From Flaviramulus_B aquimarinus (GTDB taxonomy: Bacteria > Bacteroidota > Bacteroidia > Flavobacteriales > Flavobacteriaceae), in contig NZ_BAABJH010000001.1 of the NCBI RefSeq assembly GCF_039543205.1, positions 806,001 to 870,000 of the forward strand: a stretch of 64,000 bases of DNA. The letters are read 5' to 3'. Shown here piece after piece: positions 51,312 to 60,401 of this stretch. Under the pieces are notes generated by a model. That model did no database searches. It was not told the DNA's origin and saw nothing but the letters and a program-made list of their open reading frames with translations. Each line of letters starts with the position of its first letter. Position 1 is the first letter of the stretch. The position numbers were made by a program, and so were the translations under genes.

Positions 51312-51424
51312 TATTTTAGTATTGCGTTTGTGTGGTTAAGCAACTAATTTAGCAAATACAAACCGAATATAAAATCCGTGAAGATTTTCGTAAGTAGGCT
51401 TGTACTAGTAATTAATTTTATACG
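51312..51424. repeat. Long intergenic inverted repeat R8
   Basis: GCGTTTGTGTGGTTAAGC on the left and TTAATTTTATACGTCGC on the right; inner core AAAATCCGTGAAGATTTTCG at about 51,383-51,402. The middle 75 bp are nearly identical to R4. Confidence 0.6.
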
Positions 51425-51831
51425 TCGCTGTCTGTAGTCTTTTTTATTTTTGTCAATATTTGCGATAATACTAGAAACAAGAATGCTATTCCAAAGCCTA
51501 AAATTCCAATATTAATTCCTAATACAGTCTTTTCACTTCCATCTAAATATTTCATAGAGCCGCCATATCCATCTTTTAATAAAAATGCTAATAAAAACCC
51601 TCCCATAACTATGAGGCTTAATAAAGCGCTTAGTTGGACTTCTTTTTTATACCAAACTAACCACAAGCAGAATAGTCCAATACTTGAGTTGGTAATCAAT
51701 TGCCAAACTTCATGGATTCGAGCATGAGGCGTCCAATCAGGATTCCAAACATGCGTTTCATTGATATCCAAAAAAGGAACAACAATGGCATATAGAATTA
51801 CACTTAATGTTATTGCTAATTTTTTTATCAT
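51418..51831 (-). CDS. Four-helix membrane protein (DUF6640-like)
   Basis: A 137-residue inner-membrane protein with four likely helices (5-22, 42-60, 68-88, 105-128). The segment VWNPDWTPHARIHEVWQL is conserved in a family I believe is DUF6640; the function is unknown. The end (KTTDSDV) lies in repeat R8. It is a single gene. Confidence 0.6.
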   Translation of the reverse strand: MIKKLAITLSVILYAIVVPFLDINETHVWNPDWTPHARIHEVWQLITNSSIGLFCLWLVWYKKEVQLSALLSLIVMGGFLLAFLLKDGYGGSMKYLDGSEKTVLGINIGILGFGIAFLFLVLSQILTKIKKTTDSDV

Positions 51832-51911
51832 TACTATTTGTTCTTAGATTTATACAATTAATTTTATATGATGTATTTCACTTCAAGTATTCTCAAATTT
51901 GAGAAAATCTT

Positions 51912-52808
51912 TTAGTCAAGATAATTCCTATTAGATGTATTATTAATTTCACGCCTAAATTCTTCATAATATAATAAAACACTGCCTGGGTCCTCAATTT
52001 GTGGCCAATGTCCAATGTCTTGCCAAAGTAGCTTTACATTCGGGTTGGGAATCAGTTCTTTATATCGATTGGCCATATGAATACCAGAATTAGGATCGAA
52101 CGGCCCATTCATAAAGCACATTGGGATCTTCGTGTTTTGCATGGCACTTATCCATCTTTCTTGATGGTTTAATTTATCAAAAACCAGCCTCCCTATCAAA
52201 TAGGCGATTGACTTGCCGTCGTTATAATTTAAAATATCCCAGAATTGATTTATGAGTTTGTCCGTGGGTTGTGTATAGGGACCAAAAACTGATTGTATCG
52301 ATTTTTTCAACTTCTTTTTAGTGAGAAGTTTACTCAACAACTTTCCAATAGGCTTTGGAGACTGAGAAAGCAACCGTTGTATCATTCTAGGTTTGTAACT
52401 ATCCATAAACAAACCACCGTTCATAAATGCTACCGATTGTATTTTAAAGCAGTTCTGTGAAGCTAAGTCCCTAGCTAATAATTCTTGAACAATACTGACT
52501 CCTAAGTCATGTGACAGGATATGGGTATGTTTAATACCCCAAAACTCAATTAGAAAATTAACCATTTCACAATGTTCATGAAAGCTATAGTCATGATCTT
52601 TGGGTTTATCTGAAAATCCCATGCCCAAATAATCAAATGTAAAAACGGTGTAATCATTTACTAGATTTTCCCAAACAGATTTCCACTCGAAGGTATTGAA
52701 AGGATACCCGTGAAGTATTAAAAGGTTAGGGCCGCTTCCTTCCTTTATGTAAAATACTTGATGACCGTTTATTTCTAATGTTCGACCTTTGTTCTTCCAT
52801 GCAACCAC
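51912..52808 (-). CDS. Alpha/beta hydrolase (haloalkane dehalogenase/epoxide hydrolase type)
   Basis: A 298-residue soluble hydrolase. LHGYPFNTFEW is the oxyanion loop, LSHDLGVSIVQEL has an Asp nucleophile in place of Ser, as in dehalogenases and epoxide hydrolases, and WQDIGHWPQIEDP gives the His. The Asp nucleophile makes an ester intermediate with C-X or epoxide substrates likely. It is 44 bases after an AraC-type regulator that probably controls it. Confidence 0.82.
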   Translation of the reverse strand: MVAWKNKGRTLEINGHQVFYIKEGSGPNLLILHGYPFNTFEWKSVWENLVNDYTVFTFDYLGMGFSDKPKDHDYSFHEHCEMVNFLIEFWGIKHTHILSHDLGVSIVQELLARDLASQNCFKIQSVAFMNGGLFMDSYKPRMIQRLLSQSPKPIGKLLSKLLTKKKLKKSIQSVFGPYTQPTDKLINQFWDILNYNDGKSIAYLIGRLVFDKLNHQERWISAMQNTKIPMCFMNGPFDPNSGIHMANRYKELIPNPNVKLLWQDIGHWPQIEDPGSVLLYYEEFRREINNTSNRNYLD

Positions 52809-52852
52809 TTATTTGTCCATCCCTGTTTATTATGGTTAGGAATATCACAAAG

Positions 52853-53602
52853 TTACTTATTAGGTATGATAGAAATTTGTAAAAATCGGTCGTTTTCGTT
52901 ATTTGACAGGCTTTTTGGAGTGTGGCTGGTATGCTTTTTTATTTCTTTATTAAAATGAGATCTGTCGTAATAATTTTGATTAGACAATAAATTTCCTTTT
53001 TTGATGTCTTTAAATGATGCCGAACATCGTAATATATTACAATAGCTTTTTAGTGAAAGCCCAAACATTTTTTTAAAATATCTGTTGATTTGCCTGCTAG
53101 ACCAAAATAATTTATTGGTAAAATAACTCACACTCTCATTGCCCTTAGTTTGGTTCAATAACCTGAATAGATGAAGTTTTCGATCGTCTAGATTTTTTTC
53201 TTTATTAATTTCTTGACTTATTATTGAGCTTAACCTATCAATTGTTTCTGCGTTTTCGGAAAAGTCAAATGAATTTAGATTCCAGAAAGCATCGGTCAAC
53301 TTTTTTTCAGAGTTTAATAAGGGAGCAACACTTTCGCGGAATACATATTCTACAGCTGGTAATTTGAATTGTATTCCGAAAAGTTGATGATTTGGAGGAA
53401 TAACCACTTCAACCTCTTTTGTATATAGTCCAGTCAGCATGGTACTTTGGTATTTGTAATTATCAAAGCGAACGATAATATCAAAAAAACCGTCAGGTAA
53501 AATGGTGTAATTAAGATTTTTTGATGAATCGTTATCTAACCACCAGAAACATCTGACGTACTTTTTTAAAACTTCATTAGGTGCTTGTTGGTAGTAGTTC
53601 AT
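52853..53602 (-). CDS. AraC-family transcriptional regulator
   Basis: About 249 residues from ATG 53,602 (MNYYQQAPNEVLKKYVRCFWW), an N-terminal sensor typical of DUF6597-type AraC proteins, and a C-terminal double HTH (SYFTNKLFWSSRQINRYFKKMFGLSLKSYCNILR … YYDRSHFNKEIKKHTSHTPKSL). It likely controls the hydrolase behind it. Its last 21 codons and stop recur as a fragment at 28,118, so a related gene once stood there. Confidence 0.83.
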   Translation of the reverse strand: MNYYQQAPNEVLKKYVRCFWWLDNDSSKNLNYTILPDGFFDIIVRFDNYKYQSTMLTGLYTKEVEVVIPPNHQLFGIQFKLPAVEYVFRESVAPLLNSEKKLTDAFWNLNSFDFSENAETIDRLSSIISQEINKEKNLDDRKLHLFRLLNQTKGNESVSYFTNKLFWSSRQINRYFKKMFGLSLKSYCNILRCSASFKDIKKGNLLSNQNYYDRSHFNKEIKKHTSHTPKSLSNNENDRFLQISIIPNK

Positions 53603-53639
53603 GTTCTGTACTTTAAGTTTGTGCCAATTTATGAGACAT

Positions 53640-53687
53640 ACAACGTTAAGTGCAAGATGCATTAAAATGCATCTTACACGATGTTGT
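53640..53687. repeat. Intergenic hairpin with perfect 9-bp stem
   Basis: AAGATGCAT (53,654-53,662) and ATGCATCTT (53,667-53,675) around TAAA, flanked by CAACGTTAAGTGC and ACACGATGTTG as a second, outer pair of arms. It overlaps the end of the next gene upstream and looks like a short member of the intergenic repeat set. Confidence 0.5.
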
Positions 53688-54078
53688 GCTTTCGTTTTTT
53701 ATCTTTACGTAGAATGATCCAAATTAAAATTGAAAAAAACAAGGTCAATAGAGCAAAAAATTTCTCGAAATAGGTTTTAGCTAAAATATTTCCAATAGTA
53801 TTCAATCCAAATACTACTAAGAAAACCCATAAAGCAGCATTCACTATTTTCATTGATATAAATCGTCCTAAATACTTTCCTTTGATTAATAGGATTGAAA
53901 ATAGAAGTAGATTGATTATGATTGAAATGGTTTCAAAAACATACATCTCAGTATCATTTTTTAATCTTCCTCCCCAAGAAATTTCATAAGGAACTATTTT
54001 TAGCATAATACATAAATGAAAAAGTATTACCACTACTAATAGATAGAGCATAAGGTTAATTGCAGTTATTTTTTCCAT
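53674..54078 (-). CDS. Four-helix membrane protein beside a peroxiredoxin
   Basis: A 134-residue inner-membrane protein (helices about 7-27, 50-68, 82-101, 105-125). No family I can name; the loop EISWGGRLKNDTEMYVFETISI is a possible signature. Its start overlaps the peroxiredoxin stop by 13 bases, so it is translated with it; the pair may act together on oxidised membrane components. Confidence 0.62.
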   Translation of the reverse strand: MEKITAINLMLYLLVVVILFHLCIMLKIVPYEISWGGRLKNDTEMYVFETISIIINLLLFSILLIKGKYLGRFISMKIVNAALWVFLVVFGLNTIGNILAKTYFEKFFALLTLFFSILIWIILRKDKKRKHNIV

Positions 54079-54599
54079 TCTAATATGTCTTGAATAGGCA
54101 TATGATCTCCAAAGTTTTTACCATAATAAGCTACATAAATTTTATTATCCTGATCAATAAGAAAATCAGCAGGTAGAATAGGTCTATCTTTAATAGATTT
54201 CATATTAAAATAACTACTAAACATGACTTTCAACATTTTCAAAGGGTTTATCATGGTTCTAAACATGCCAAAGTAAGATTCTTCTATACCATAATTCTTG
54301 TAAATTTCTTTTGTTGGGTCAACTATTATAGTAAAAGGTGCTTTCTGTTGTCCAGAATAAGTCGAAATTTCTTCTTTAGATGATGCAAAAATGGTGATTA
54401 CTTTAATTCCCAGCCTTTTAAATTCAGGATACTTTTTTATTAATTGGTTTAATCTTAGGTTACAAAATGGACATGTTGCTCCTCTAAAGAAACTCAAAAG
54501 AATCTTATCATTTTGGTAATCTTTCAAATTTATTACTTTACCCAAATAATCTTCAGATGTAAAATCAGGTGCGCTGTCTGCTTTATTTAATTTTCCCAT
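54066..54599 (-). CDS. AhpC/TSA-family peroxiredoxin-like protein
   Basis: A 177-residue thioredoxin-fold protein. SFFRGATCPFCNLRLNQL holds a Cys-x-x-Cys (about 40-43) of the peroxiredoxin-like subgroup (not the typical PxxxTxxC). PFTIIVDPTKEIYKNYGIEE and PADFLIDQDNKIYVAYYGKNFGDH are conserved. It may reduce peroxides or disulfides. No signal peptide, so cytoplasmic. The 190 bp before it (54,600-54,790) shows nothing that I can name. Confidence 0.8.
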   Translation of the reverse strand: MGKLNKADSAPDFTSEDYLGKVINLKDYQNDKILLSFFRGATCPFCNLRLNQLIKKYPEFKRLGIKVITIFASSKEEISTYSGQQKAPFTIIVDPTKEIYKNYGIEESYFGMFRTMINPLKMLKVMFSSYFNMKSIKDRPILPADFLIDQDNKIYVAYYGKNFGDHMPIQDILEWKK

Positions 54600-54790
54600 A
54601 TAGCATTAAACGTAATAGAAGAAAATTACTTACACTAATTGTAAAAACTTACTAGTAGGTTTATTTCTTTTGTAGCGTTTTTATAATTAATAATCCAGCG
54701 TTCATTGTCTATTGAATCTTCTTTAAAGTATGCTATTCGTATATTAAATGTTTGCGAAAAATAGCTATTCAAGTACCACCTATAGCTTTT

Positions 54791-55183
54791 CTACTTTTCT
54801 ATTTTAGTCGGATTATTTCTAAACACATACAAAAAGAGTATTGTAAAAATCATATATATTACTGTGAGCGAAATAATAATCTCTGAATGTGTTTGGATAT
54901 TGAAAGCAACTTTAACTAATGCAATTGCCCCAACTCCAAAATGCATTAGATTTCCAATTGCGATTGGCTTATTATATATTCCTCCAATTAGCGTTCTTTT
55001 TGCCATCCAATTTAAAAGCCCAAAACCTAAATATAATGCACTCAATAAATTCAAAAAGAGTACTGTAATAGTATTTGATTCTATATTTAAATATTCCATT
55101 ACTTCATTTGGCAAAAAAGAAAAAAGGATTCCAATTCCGGCTAAGAGTATGGCGCTTGAGGTCATTACTATTTTTGTGTTCAT
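54791..55183 (-). CDS. Four-helix membrane protein downstream of an ECF sigma unit
   Basis: A 130-residue membrane protein (helices 7-26, 38-58, 72-94, 100-122). LFLNLLSALYLGFGLLNWMAKRTLIGGIYNKPIAIGNLMHFGVGAIALVK resembles conserved unknown bacterial membrane proteins. It starts 11 bases after the preceding gene and is therefore the fourth gene of the S33 hydrolase-sigma unit. Confidence 0.68.
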   Translation of the reverse strand: MNTKIVMTSSAILLAGIGILFSFLPNEVMEYLNIESNTITVLFLNLLSALYLGFGLLNWMAKRTLIGGIYNKPIAIGNLMHFGVGAIALVKVAFNIQTHSEIIISLTVIYMIFTILFLYVFRNNPTKIEK

Positions 55184-55194
55184 ATTTGTAATTT

Positions 55195-55785
55195 TTAATG
55201 ATTTAATTGGTCTTTCAAATCTTTTAATTGAGCTATCAATTTATTCAGTTGGGCTTGTTGTTTCTTTATGGTTTTTGGTCTAAAATAAAACGCATTTAGA
55301 GCGATCATAAAAAGCACTATCCCGTAAGTTACTATAGCCCAAGTCAAGGTCATTCTAACAGCATACTCATACATATAAAGACCAAGGCCTAAAGAAAGTA
55401 AAAAGAAGTAACCATTTAATAGCGTTGTTCGCTGAAAACGCTGTTTTTCTTTAAGTTTTAACAACTGTAGCAACTGATCTTTGGCGTTTACCTCATAATT
55501 CCTCTTGAATAGAAGCGAAGTTAAGGTGACTTGGAAGGCTAAGTATATTAGAATTGCTATAATAATAACGATAATTCCAATTTTTGTTGTCAAATACTCG
55601 GGTTGATAATAGAACCAAACAAAACTAATACCCATGCAAGATATGAGTAAAACAATATTGGCTACAATTAGCCTAAAGCGTATTTTTCTTTTAAACTTGT
55701 TGGCTTTTTTTATTAGTTCCTCTGGTGTTGGAGTTTCAATTATTTGCTTTTTCCAGTATTGCTTAAAGTTTATGTTATCTGCCAT
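55195..55785 (-). CDS. Membrane protein next to ECF sigma factor, putative anti-sigma
   Basis: A 196-residue protein with a soluble N-terminus (1-35), four helices in two pairs (38-58, 70-92, 118-136, 145-165) and a coiled C-terminus (ITIKKQQAQLNKLIAQLKDLKDQLNH). Its start overlaps the sigma gene by 11 bases, the usual layout for a regulator of the sigma factor. The zinc-finger anti-sigma motif is absent, so the anti-sigma role is an inference from position only. Confidence 0.62.
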   Translation of the reverse strand: MADNINFKQYWKKQIIETPTPEELIKKANKFKRKIRFRLIVANIVLLISCMGISFVWFYYQPEYLTTKIGIIVIIIAILIYLAFQVTLTSLLFKRNYEVNAKDQLLQLLKLKEKQRFQRTTLLNGYFFLLSLGLGLYMYEYAVRMTLTWAIVTYGIVLFMIALNAFYFRPKTIKKQQAQLNKLIAQLKDLKDQLNH

Positions 55786-56245
55786 GTTGCTGGAATTTTT
55801 TGGTTAATTTTTCTTTAATTCGGTGAATTCTCACTCTGACATTACTTTCAGAAAGACCGACAATTTTTGCAATTTCTTTCTGTTTCAATTCCTCAAGTTC
55901 CAATGATATAATGATACGCTCAACTTCAGGAAGTTCTGAAATGCATCTATACAAAAATTCCACTTTAGGTTCATCGTTAACAAGAATTTCTTCAAATATT
56001 TCATTAGGTAATTCAGATTTTGGCATCTTATTATCTTTCCCAATTTGCCTTAAGCAAGAGTTTACTGAAATTCTAAATATCCAAGTACCTATAGAAGATT
56101 CATTCCTGAATTTCGGTAAATGTTGCCAAACTTTTATAAAGGTGTCTTGAGCAATATCCTTAGCAGTGTCAGGGTCGTTCATATAACCCATACATTGCCG
56201 ATAAACTTTTGGCCAATACACCTTGTAAATTTCTTCAAAAGTCAT
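55775..56245 (-). CDS. ECF-type RNA polymerase sigma factor
   Basis: A 156-residue sigma-70 family protein with region 2 (YWPKVYRQCMGYMNDPDTAKDIAQDTFIKVWQHLPKF) and region 4 (ISELPEVERIIISLELEELKQKEIAKIVGLSESNVRVRIHRIKEKL). The ATG at 56,245 overlaps the stop of the hydrolase gene as TAATG, so translation is coupled. It probably drives this unit or an envelope/stress regulon. Confidence 0.87.
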   Translation of the reverse strand: MTFEEIYKVYWPKVYRQCMGYMNDPDTAKDIAQDTFIKVWQHLPKFRNESSIGTWIFRISVNSCLRQIGKDNKMPKSELPNEIFEEILVNDEPKVEFLYRCISELPEVERIIISLELEELKQKEIAKIVGLSESNVRVRIHRIKEKLTKKFQQHGR

Positions 56246-57174
56246 TATAGTATCCAAGCTTTTAAATAGGCTATAAACTGATTTTGTTGATCAATAAATA
56301 CATTGTGAGAACAATTATCTATATATTTAAAATTATTTTTAGATATTATTTTATTGAGTTTCATAACATGTTCTTTTGAATATAAACCATCTTCAGTACC
56401 GTAGAGTCCAAAAATTGGAACTTTATGTTTTAGAACATTTTTTAAGTTTTGTGTCAGATCTATTAAAGTATAATTTTCATTTTCCCAAAACCCTTTTGGT
56501 GCTTCCATGGTCATTTTAGCTTCCTTACTTTCGAATGAAGTATTTGATTTCAATTCTGTGTAAATGGCTAGAGCTTCTTCAGTTGGGGCTTTTGGCATAT
56601 AAAAACCATTTTGCATGGCATGTCCAAAACTGTAAGAACTATATTCCAATGAATTTTTATCCATGGTCTCAAGCATTCCAATGTACCTTAAGTTGTTGTT
56701 GTCATTATTACTTTCGTAAATGCTTTTGGAAGTTTTTATAATGGTGCTCAAAGTTTCTTGTATAGATAATGGGGAGGCTATCAATACTAAAGATTTTGTT
56801 TTCTTTGGGTACTTCTCTGCATAAAGAGTCCCAACCACTCCTCCAAAACTATGCCCAATTAAGGTAGCATTTTTCAAGTTAAATTTTTTATAAATAGAGT
56901 CCAGATCATCAAACGTTTCTTGAAATGTAAATTTCGCATTTTCATCTAAGGATCGACCCTCACCACGTCTATCATACACTATTACAAAAAACCCATTTTC
57001 GCTAAGTTTTTTAACCGTTGTCACTTCAAAAGCTATTGAGTTGTATCCAGGACCGCCGTGTAGGTAAATTACTGGTTCATTATTTGAGTTACCAAATGCT
57101 TTTGAATAAATTGTTTGCGAATTAACAGCTATTGTAGCTAAGATAAAAACGAATATGGTGATAATTTTTTTCAT
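56245..57174 (-). CDS. Exported S33-type alpha/beta hydrolase (proline iminopeptidase-like)
   Basis: A 309-residue protein from ATG 57,174 (MKKIITIFVFILATIAVNSQ signal peptide). HGGPGYNSIAF is the S33 oxyanion motif, YDRRGEGRS precedes the nucleophile Ser in GHSFGG (about 110), and YGTEDGLYS and DNCSHNVFIDQ give the Asp and His. It is likely a periplasmic aminopeptidase or esterase. It is the first gene of the sigma unit. Confidence 0.8.
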   Translation of the reverse strand: MKKIITIFVFILATIAVNSQTIYSKAFGNSNNEPVIYLHGGPGYNSIAFEVTTVKKLSENGFFVIVYDRRGEGRSLDENAKFTFQETFDDLDSIYKKFNLKNATLIGHSFGGVVGTLYAEKYPKKTKSLVLIASPLSIQETLSTIIKTSKSIYESNNDNNNLRYIGMLETMDKNSLEYSSYSFGHAMQNGFYMPKAPTEEALAIYTELKSNTSFESKEAKMTMEAPKGFWENENYTLIDLTQNLKNVLKHKVPIFGLYGTEDGLYSKEHVMKLNKIISKNNFKYIDNCSHNVFIDQQNQFIAYLKAWIL

Positions 57175-57350
57175 TTTGTTTCCTTTATTTTTCATTTAGA
57201 TACAATGAATGTTAAAATGTTACAAATTATTTTTTTAATTGTTGCCTAATGGTATGCATCTTGAAAAGTTGTGGTTTTGTGTTCGTTGATTTTTCTATTT
57301 GAGCATATAGCTTCCGAAAAACGTATATTTCAAAATTTTGCAAATCATAG

Positions 57351-60300
57351 TTATTTGTTTTTAGTTATTTCAGTCAGCCATTTATATAAAATTGGAACTA
57401 TAAGTAGCGTTAATAATGTGGATGAAATCATTCCGCCAATTAAAGTCCATCCCAAAGGGGACCATAAAGAGGTTCCTGAAAATGTAAGGGGCATCAACCC
57501 TAAAATAGTCGTCAATGATGTGAGTACGATTGGGGTAAATCTTCTTTTTGCAGCAATCTCGATGGCTAATACTTTTTCATTTCCTTCTATAATAAGTTGG
57601 TTCGTATAGTCTACCAGTATTATGGAATTGTTGATAACGATGCCGATAAGGCTTATAAAGCCTACAAATGCAAAAAAGGAAAATGACCATCCCGATAGAA
57701 ATAAGGCTATAAAAGAACCACTTATACCTAACGGAATCGCGGAAAAAATGATTAAGGGCTGTGTGATGGATTTGAATTGAAGTACTAACACCGCAAAGAT
57801 TAAAATTAGCGATGTAATGAGCAGAATTCCTAAATCCCCAAAACTTTTACTTTGGGTCTCATACTCACCTCCTAAATAATAGCGGTAGTCTTTCGGCCAT
57901 TTGTAGGCATCCAGTTTAGGTATGATGGCTTCGGTATACGCTTTCGTTTTATCAGGGTCTAGTACATTGGCTGTAATCGCTGCAGTACGTTCGGTATTAA
58001 AATGGTTGATTTTGGCGTAATCCTGCTCAAACGCTAGGGAAGTCAATTGATTAATTGGGATTTGCTCTCCGTTTTGGTTGGCAACATAGACCTTATCAAA
58101 ATCGTCCAACGATGGTCTGTCCATAAATGGAAGTCGCAATACCAACGGATAGTCCTCACCATCGGCATCCATTTTAAGGTTGTCTATCTGTAATCCGTTT
58201 AGACTCGCCCTAATGGTCTGGTCGAGTTCCAAAAGCGATACATTGTACAATGAGGCCTTGTCGCGATTGATTATAATTTTAATATCGGTCTTAGCAATTG
58301 CCAAAGGATTGTCCACATCCAAAATCCCATCGGCACTTCTCAACATTTTTTCAACATCAGAGGAAATGCGCTTTAGCGTATCAAGTTCCTCACCAATCAA
58401 TAATATTTCAATCGGTGCTTTGAATGGCGCACCGTTTTTCAGTTCCCGAAACGATATCCGCGCATCCGGATAACCAGAGAAAACCTTTCTCAATTGTTCT
58501 AAGGCAATGTAGAATCTTTCAGGTTCCCATTCCTCAAAATTGACCAGTACCTCACCGTGATAGGACTTGTAATTTTCGGGAACACGATTGTAATACACCT
58601 GCGGATTACCGTGACCGGCATTTACGGTATAATTGGCAATGTAATCGGTCGTATCCAGCACAGATTCTACAAATTTTAGAGTATTATCGGTATGGTCTAT
58701 ATTACTGGAATAGGGGTGGTCGACATCTATCAAAAGCATCGGTTTGTCAGCAGTTGGGAAAAAGCTTATTCCTATCCTGGGGAATAATGTTAATGACCCC
58801 AACAGTATCACAACACCCACCACAAGGATTATCCAGCCCTTTCTTAAAGAAAAGCGAAGTAATGGGACATATCGTTTTTCAATAAAACCATCCAATTTCT
58901 TAAGGACAATGGACGTCTTTTTCTCTTTTCGTTTTTCGAGTAATCGACTTGCCATAATCGGCGTAAAGGTCAGAGCAAGTATCAGGGAAACTACCAAAAC
59001 ATAGATAACCGTAATGGGCAAGCTTCTAAGAAATTCCCCAGGACCACTATTGAGCAAGGATAATGGGGCAAAGGCTAATACTGTAGTAAGTGTTGAGCTA
59101 ATTATGGCATACCCTACTTCGCTAGTACCTTTCGCGGCAGCTTCCATTAGAGAAAAACCGTCTCTTTTAAAACGGACGATATTTTCAATTACCACGATAC
59201 CATTATCCACCAATAAACCCAAGGCTACCACCAATGCAGCGATACTTATTTGTTGTAGGGCATAATCTGAAAAGTCCAGAAAAGTAATCGCTATCAAAAT
59301 AGACAGCGGAATAACGGTTATAATAATCAAGGCAGGTCGCCAGCCTAAAAAAATCAAGATGATAATCCCGACTAGTATGATGCCTTGGAACAGATTGGAA
59401 ATGAAATCATTGATACGTAATTTTACCGCAGGTGCCTGTTCAAAGGCGGTTTCCAATTGTATCGTGCTCGGCAATTGTTCCTTAAACAAAGAAGAAATGG
59501 TTTCAAGTTCTTCTGAAAGTTTAATAATATTCCCACCCTTTATCTGTGTTACCACAATATAGATGGCTTTTTTACCATTGAAGCGTCCTATCCACCGCAT
59601 ATCCTCATAATCGTAATTGATATCAGCAATATTTCGGAGGTAGACTATTTGACCGTTGTCCGAAGTAATTGCGGTATTGCGTAAATCTTCTAAAGACCCG
59701 TAGCTTCCCGTAGTCTTTAAATTAAAACTCAGATTACCGGATTTTATACTACCACCGGGAATGTTAACGTTGTTACTTTGCAATGTTGCTATCACTTGAC
59801 GAAGCGGAATGCCCAGATTTGCCATTTTCTGAAAATCCAGACTGATACGAATTTCTTCTTGCGGACTTGCCTCGATTTCGATTTTCTTGATATATTTTGA
59901 AACTTCAAGATTTTGTTCCAAATCTTCAGCAAAATCATTAAGAAGTTTATAGGGAACGATTTCCGAAACCAGAGCGAATTGATGAACTACGATGCGGTCT
60001 TCCGCTTTATACTGTGATATGTCCAGTTCTGCAATACCATTGGGTAAATCACCTCTTATTTTGTTAATGGCATCAACGATATCGTTGTAGATATTGTCAT
60101 AATCGATTCCGTATTCAGATTCAATTACAAGGATGGCGAGTCCATTCGCGATTTCAGTCCGTATTTCGGTAATATCGTCCACTTCCTTTACCACCTCTTC
60201 GATAGGGTCAACAATCAGTTTTTCCATATCTTCAGGGCTCGCCCCAGGATACACGATAACCGCTGTGTACTTTGGGACGGATAAAAAAGGGTCTTCCGAC

Positions 60301-60401
60301 CGTGGCATACTATTGAACGTGCGTATGCCTATGAAAATCAAAAGGGCAATTGTCGTAAGTACAAAAAGATGGTTTTTAAGCGCTATTTCAGGTAACTTCA
60401 T
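57351..60401 (-). CDS. RND-family efflux pump permease
   Basis: A 1,016-residue AcrB/MexB-like inner-membrane antiporter, the pump of a tripartite system. The N-terminal helix and LKNHLFVLTTIALLIFIGIRTFNSMPRSEDP, LLVDNGIVVIENIVRF with the Asp of the proton relay (helix 4), and GIVINNSIILVDYTNQ are family marks. It overlaps the fusion protein gene by 4 bases and forms an operon with it and the outer-membrane factor; the order OMF-MFP-RND is common in Bacteroidota. The substrate is unknown; a TetR repressor suggests induction by a toxic compound. Confidence 0.93.
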   Translation of the reverse strand: MKLPEIALKNHLFVLTTIALLIFIGIRTFNSMPRSEDPFLSVPKYTAVIVYPGASPEDMEKLIVDPIEEVVKEVDDITEIRTEIANGLAILVIESEYGIDYDNIYNDIVDAINKIRGDLPNGIAELDISQYKAEDRIVVHQFALVSEIVPYKLLNDFAEDLEQNLEVSKYIKKIEIEASPQEEIRISLDFQKMANLGIPLRQVIATLQSNNVNIPGGSIKSGNLSFNLKTTGSYGSLEDLRNTAITSDNGQIVYLRNIADINYDYEDMRWIGRFNGKKAIYIVVTQIKGGNIIKLSEELETISSLFKEQLPSTIQLETAFEQAPAVKLRINDFISNLFQGIILVGIIILIFLGWRPALIIITVIPLSILIAITFLDFSDYALQQISIAALVVALGLLVDNGIVVIENIVRFKRDGFSLMEAAAKGTSEVGYAIISSTLTTVLAFAPLSLLNSGPGEFLRSLPITVIYVLVVSLILALTFTPIMASRLLEKRKEKKTSIVLKKLDGFIEKRYVPLLRFSLRKGWIILVVGVVILLGSLTLFPRIGISFFPTADKPMLLIDVDHPYSSNIDHTDNTLKFVESVLDTTDYIANYTVNAGHGNPQVYYNRVPENYKSYHGEVLVNFEEWEPERFYIALEQLRKVFSGYPDARISFRELKNGAPFKAPIEILLIGEELDTLKRISSDVEKMLRSADGILDVDNPLAIAKTDIKIIINRDKASLYNVSLLELDQTIRASLNGLQIDNLKMDADGEDYPLVLRLPFMDRPSLDDFDKVYVANQNGEQIPINQLTSLAFEQDYAKINHFNTERTAAITANVLDPDKTKAYTEAIIPKLDAYKWPKDYRYYLGGEYETQSKSFGDLGILLITSLILIFAVLVLQFKSITQPLIIFSAIPLGISGSFIALFLSGWSFSFFAFVGFISLIGIVINNSIILVDYTNQLIIEGNEKVLAIEIAAKRRFTPIVLTSLTTILGLMPLTFSGTSLWSPLGWTLIGGMISSTLLTLLIVPILYKWLTEITKNK

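Noticed and set aside
43132..51424. A canonical integron cassette array
   Set aside because: The intergenic repeats do not show the GTTRRRY/RYYYAAC core pair and there is no IntI-type integrase in the window; only the general layout is similar.
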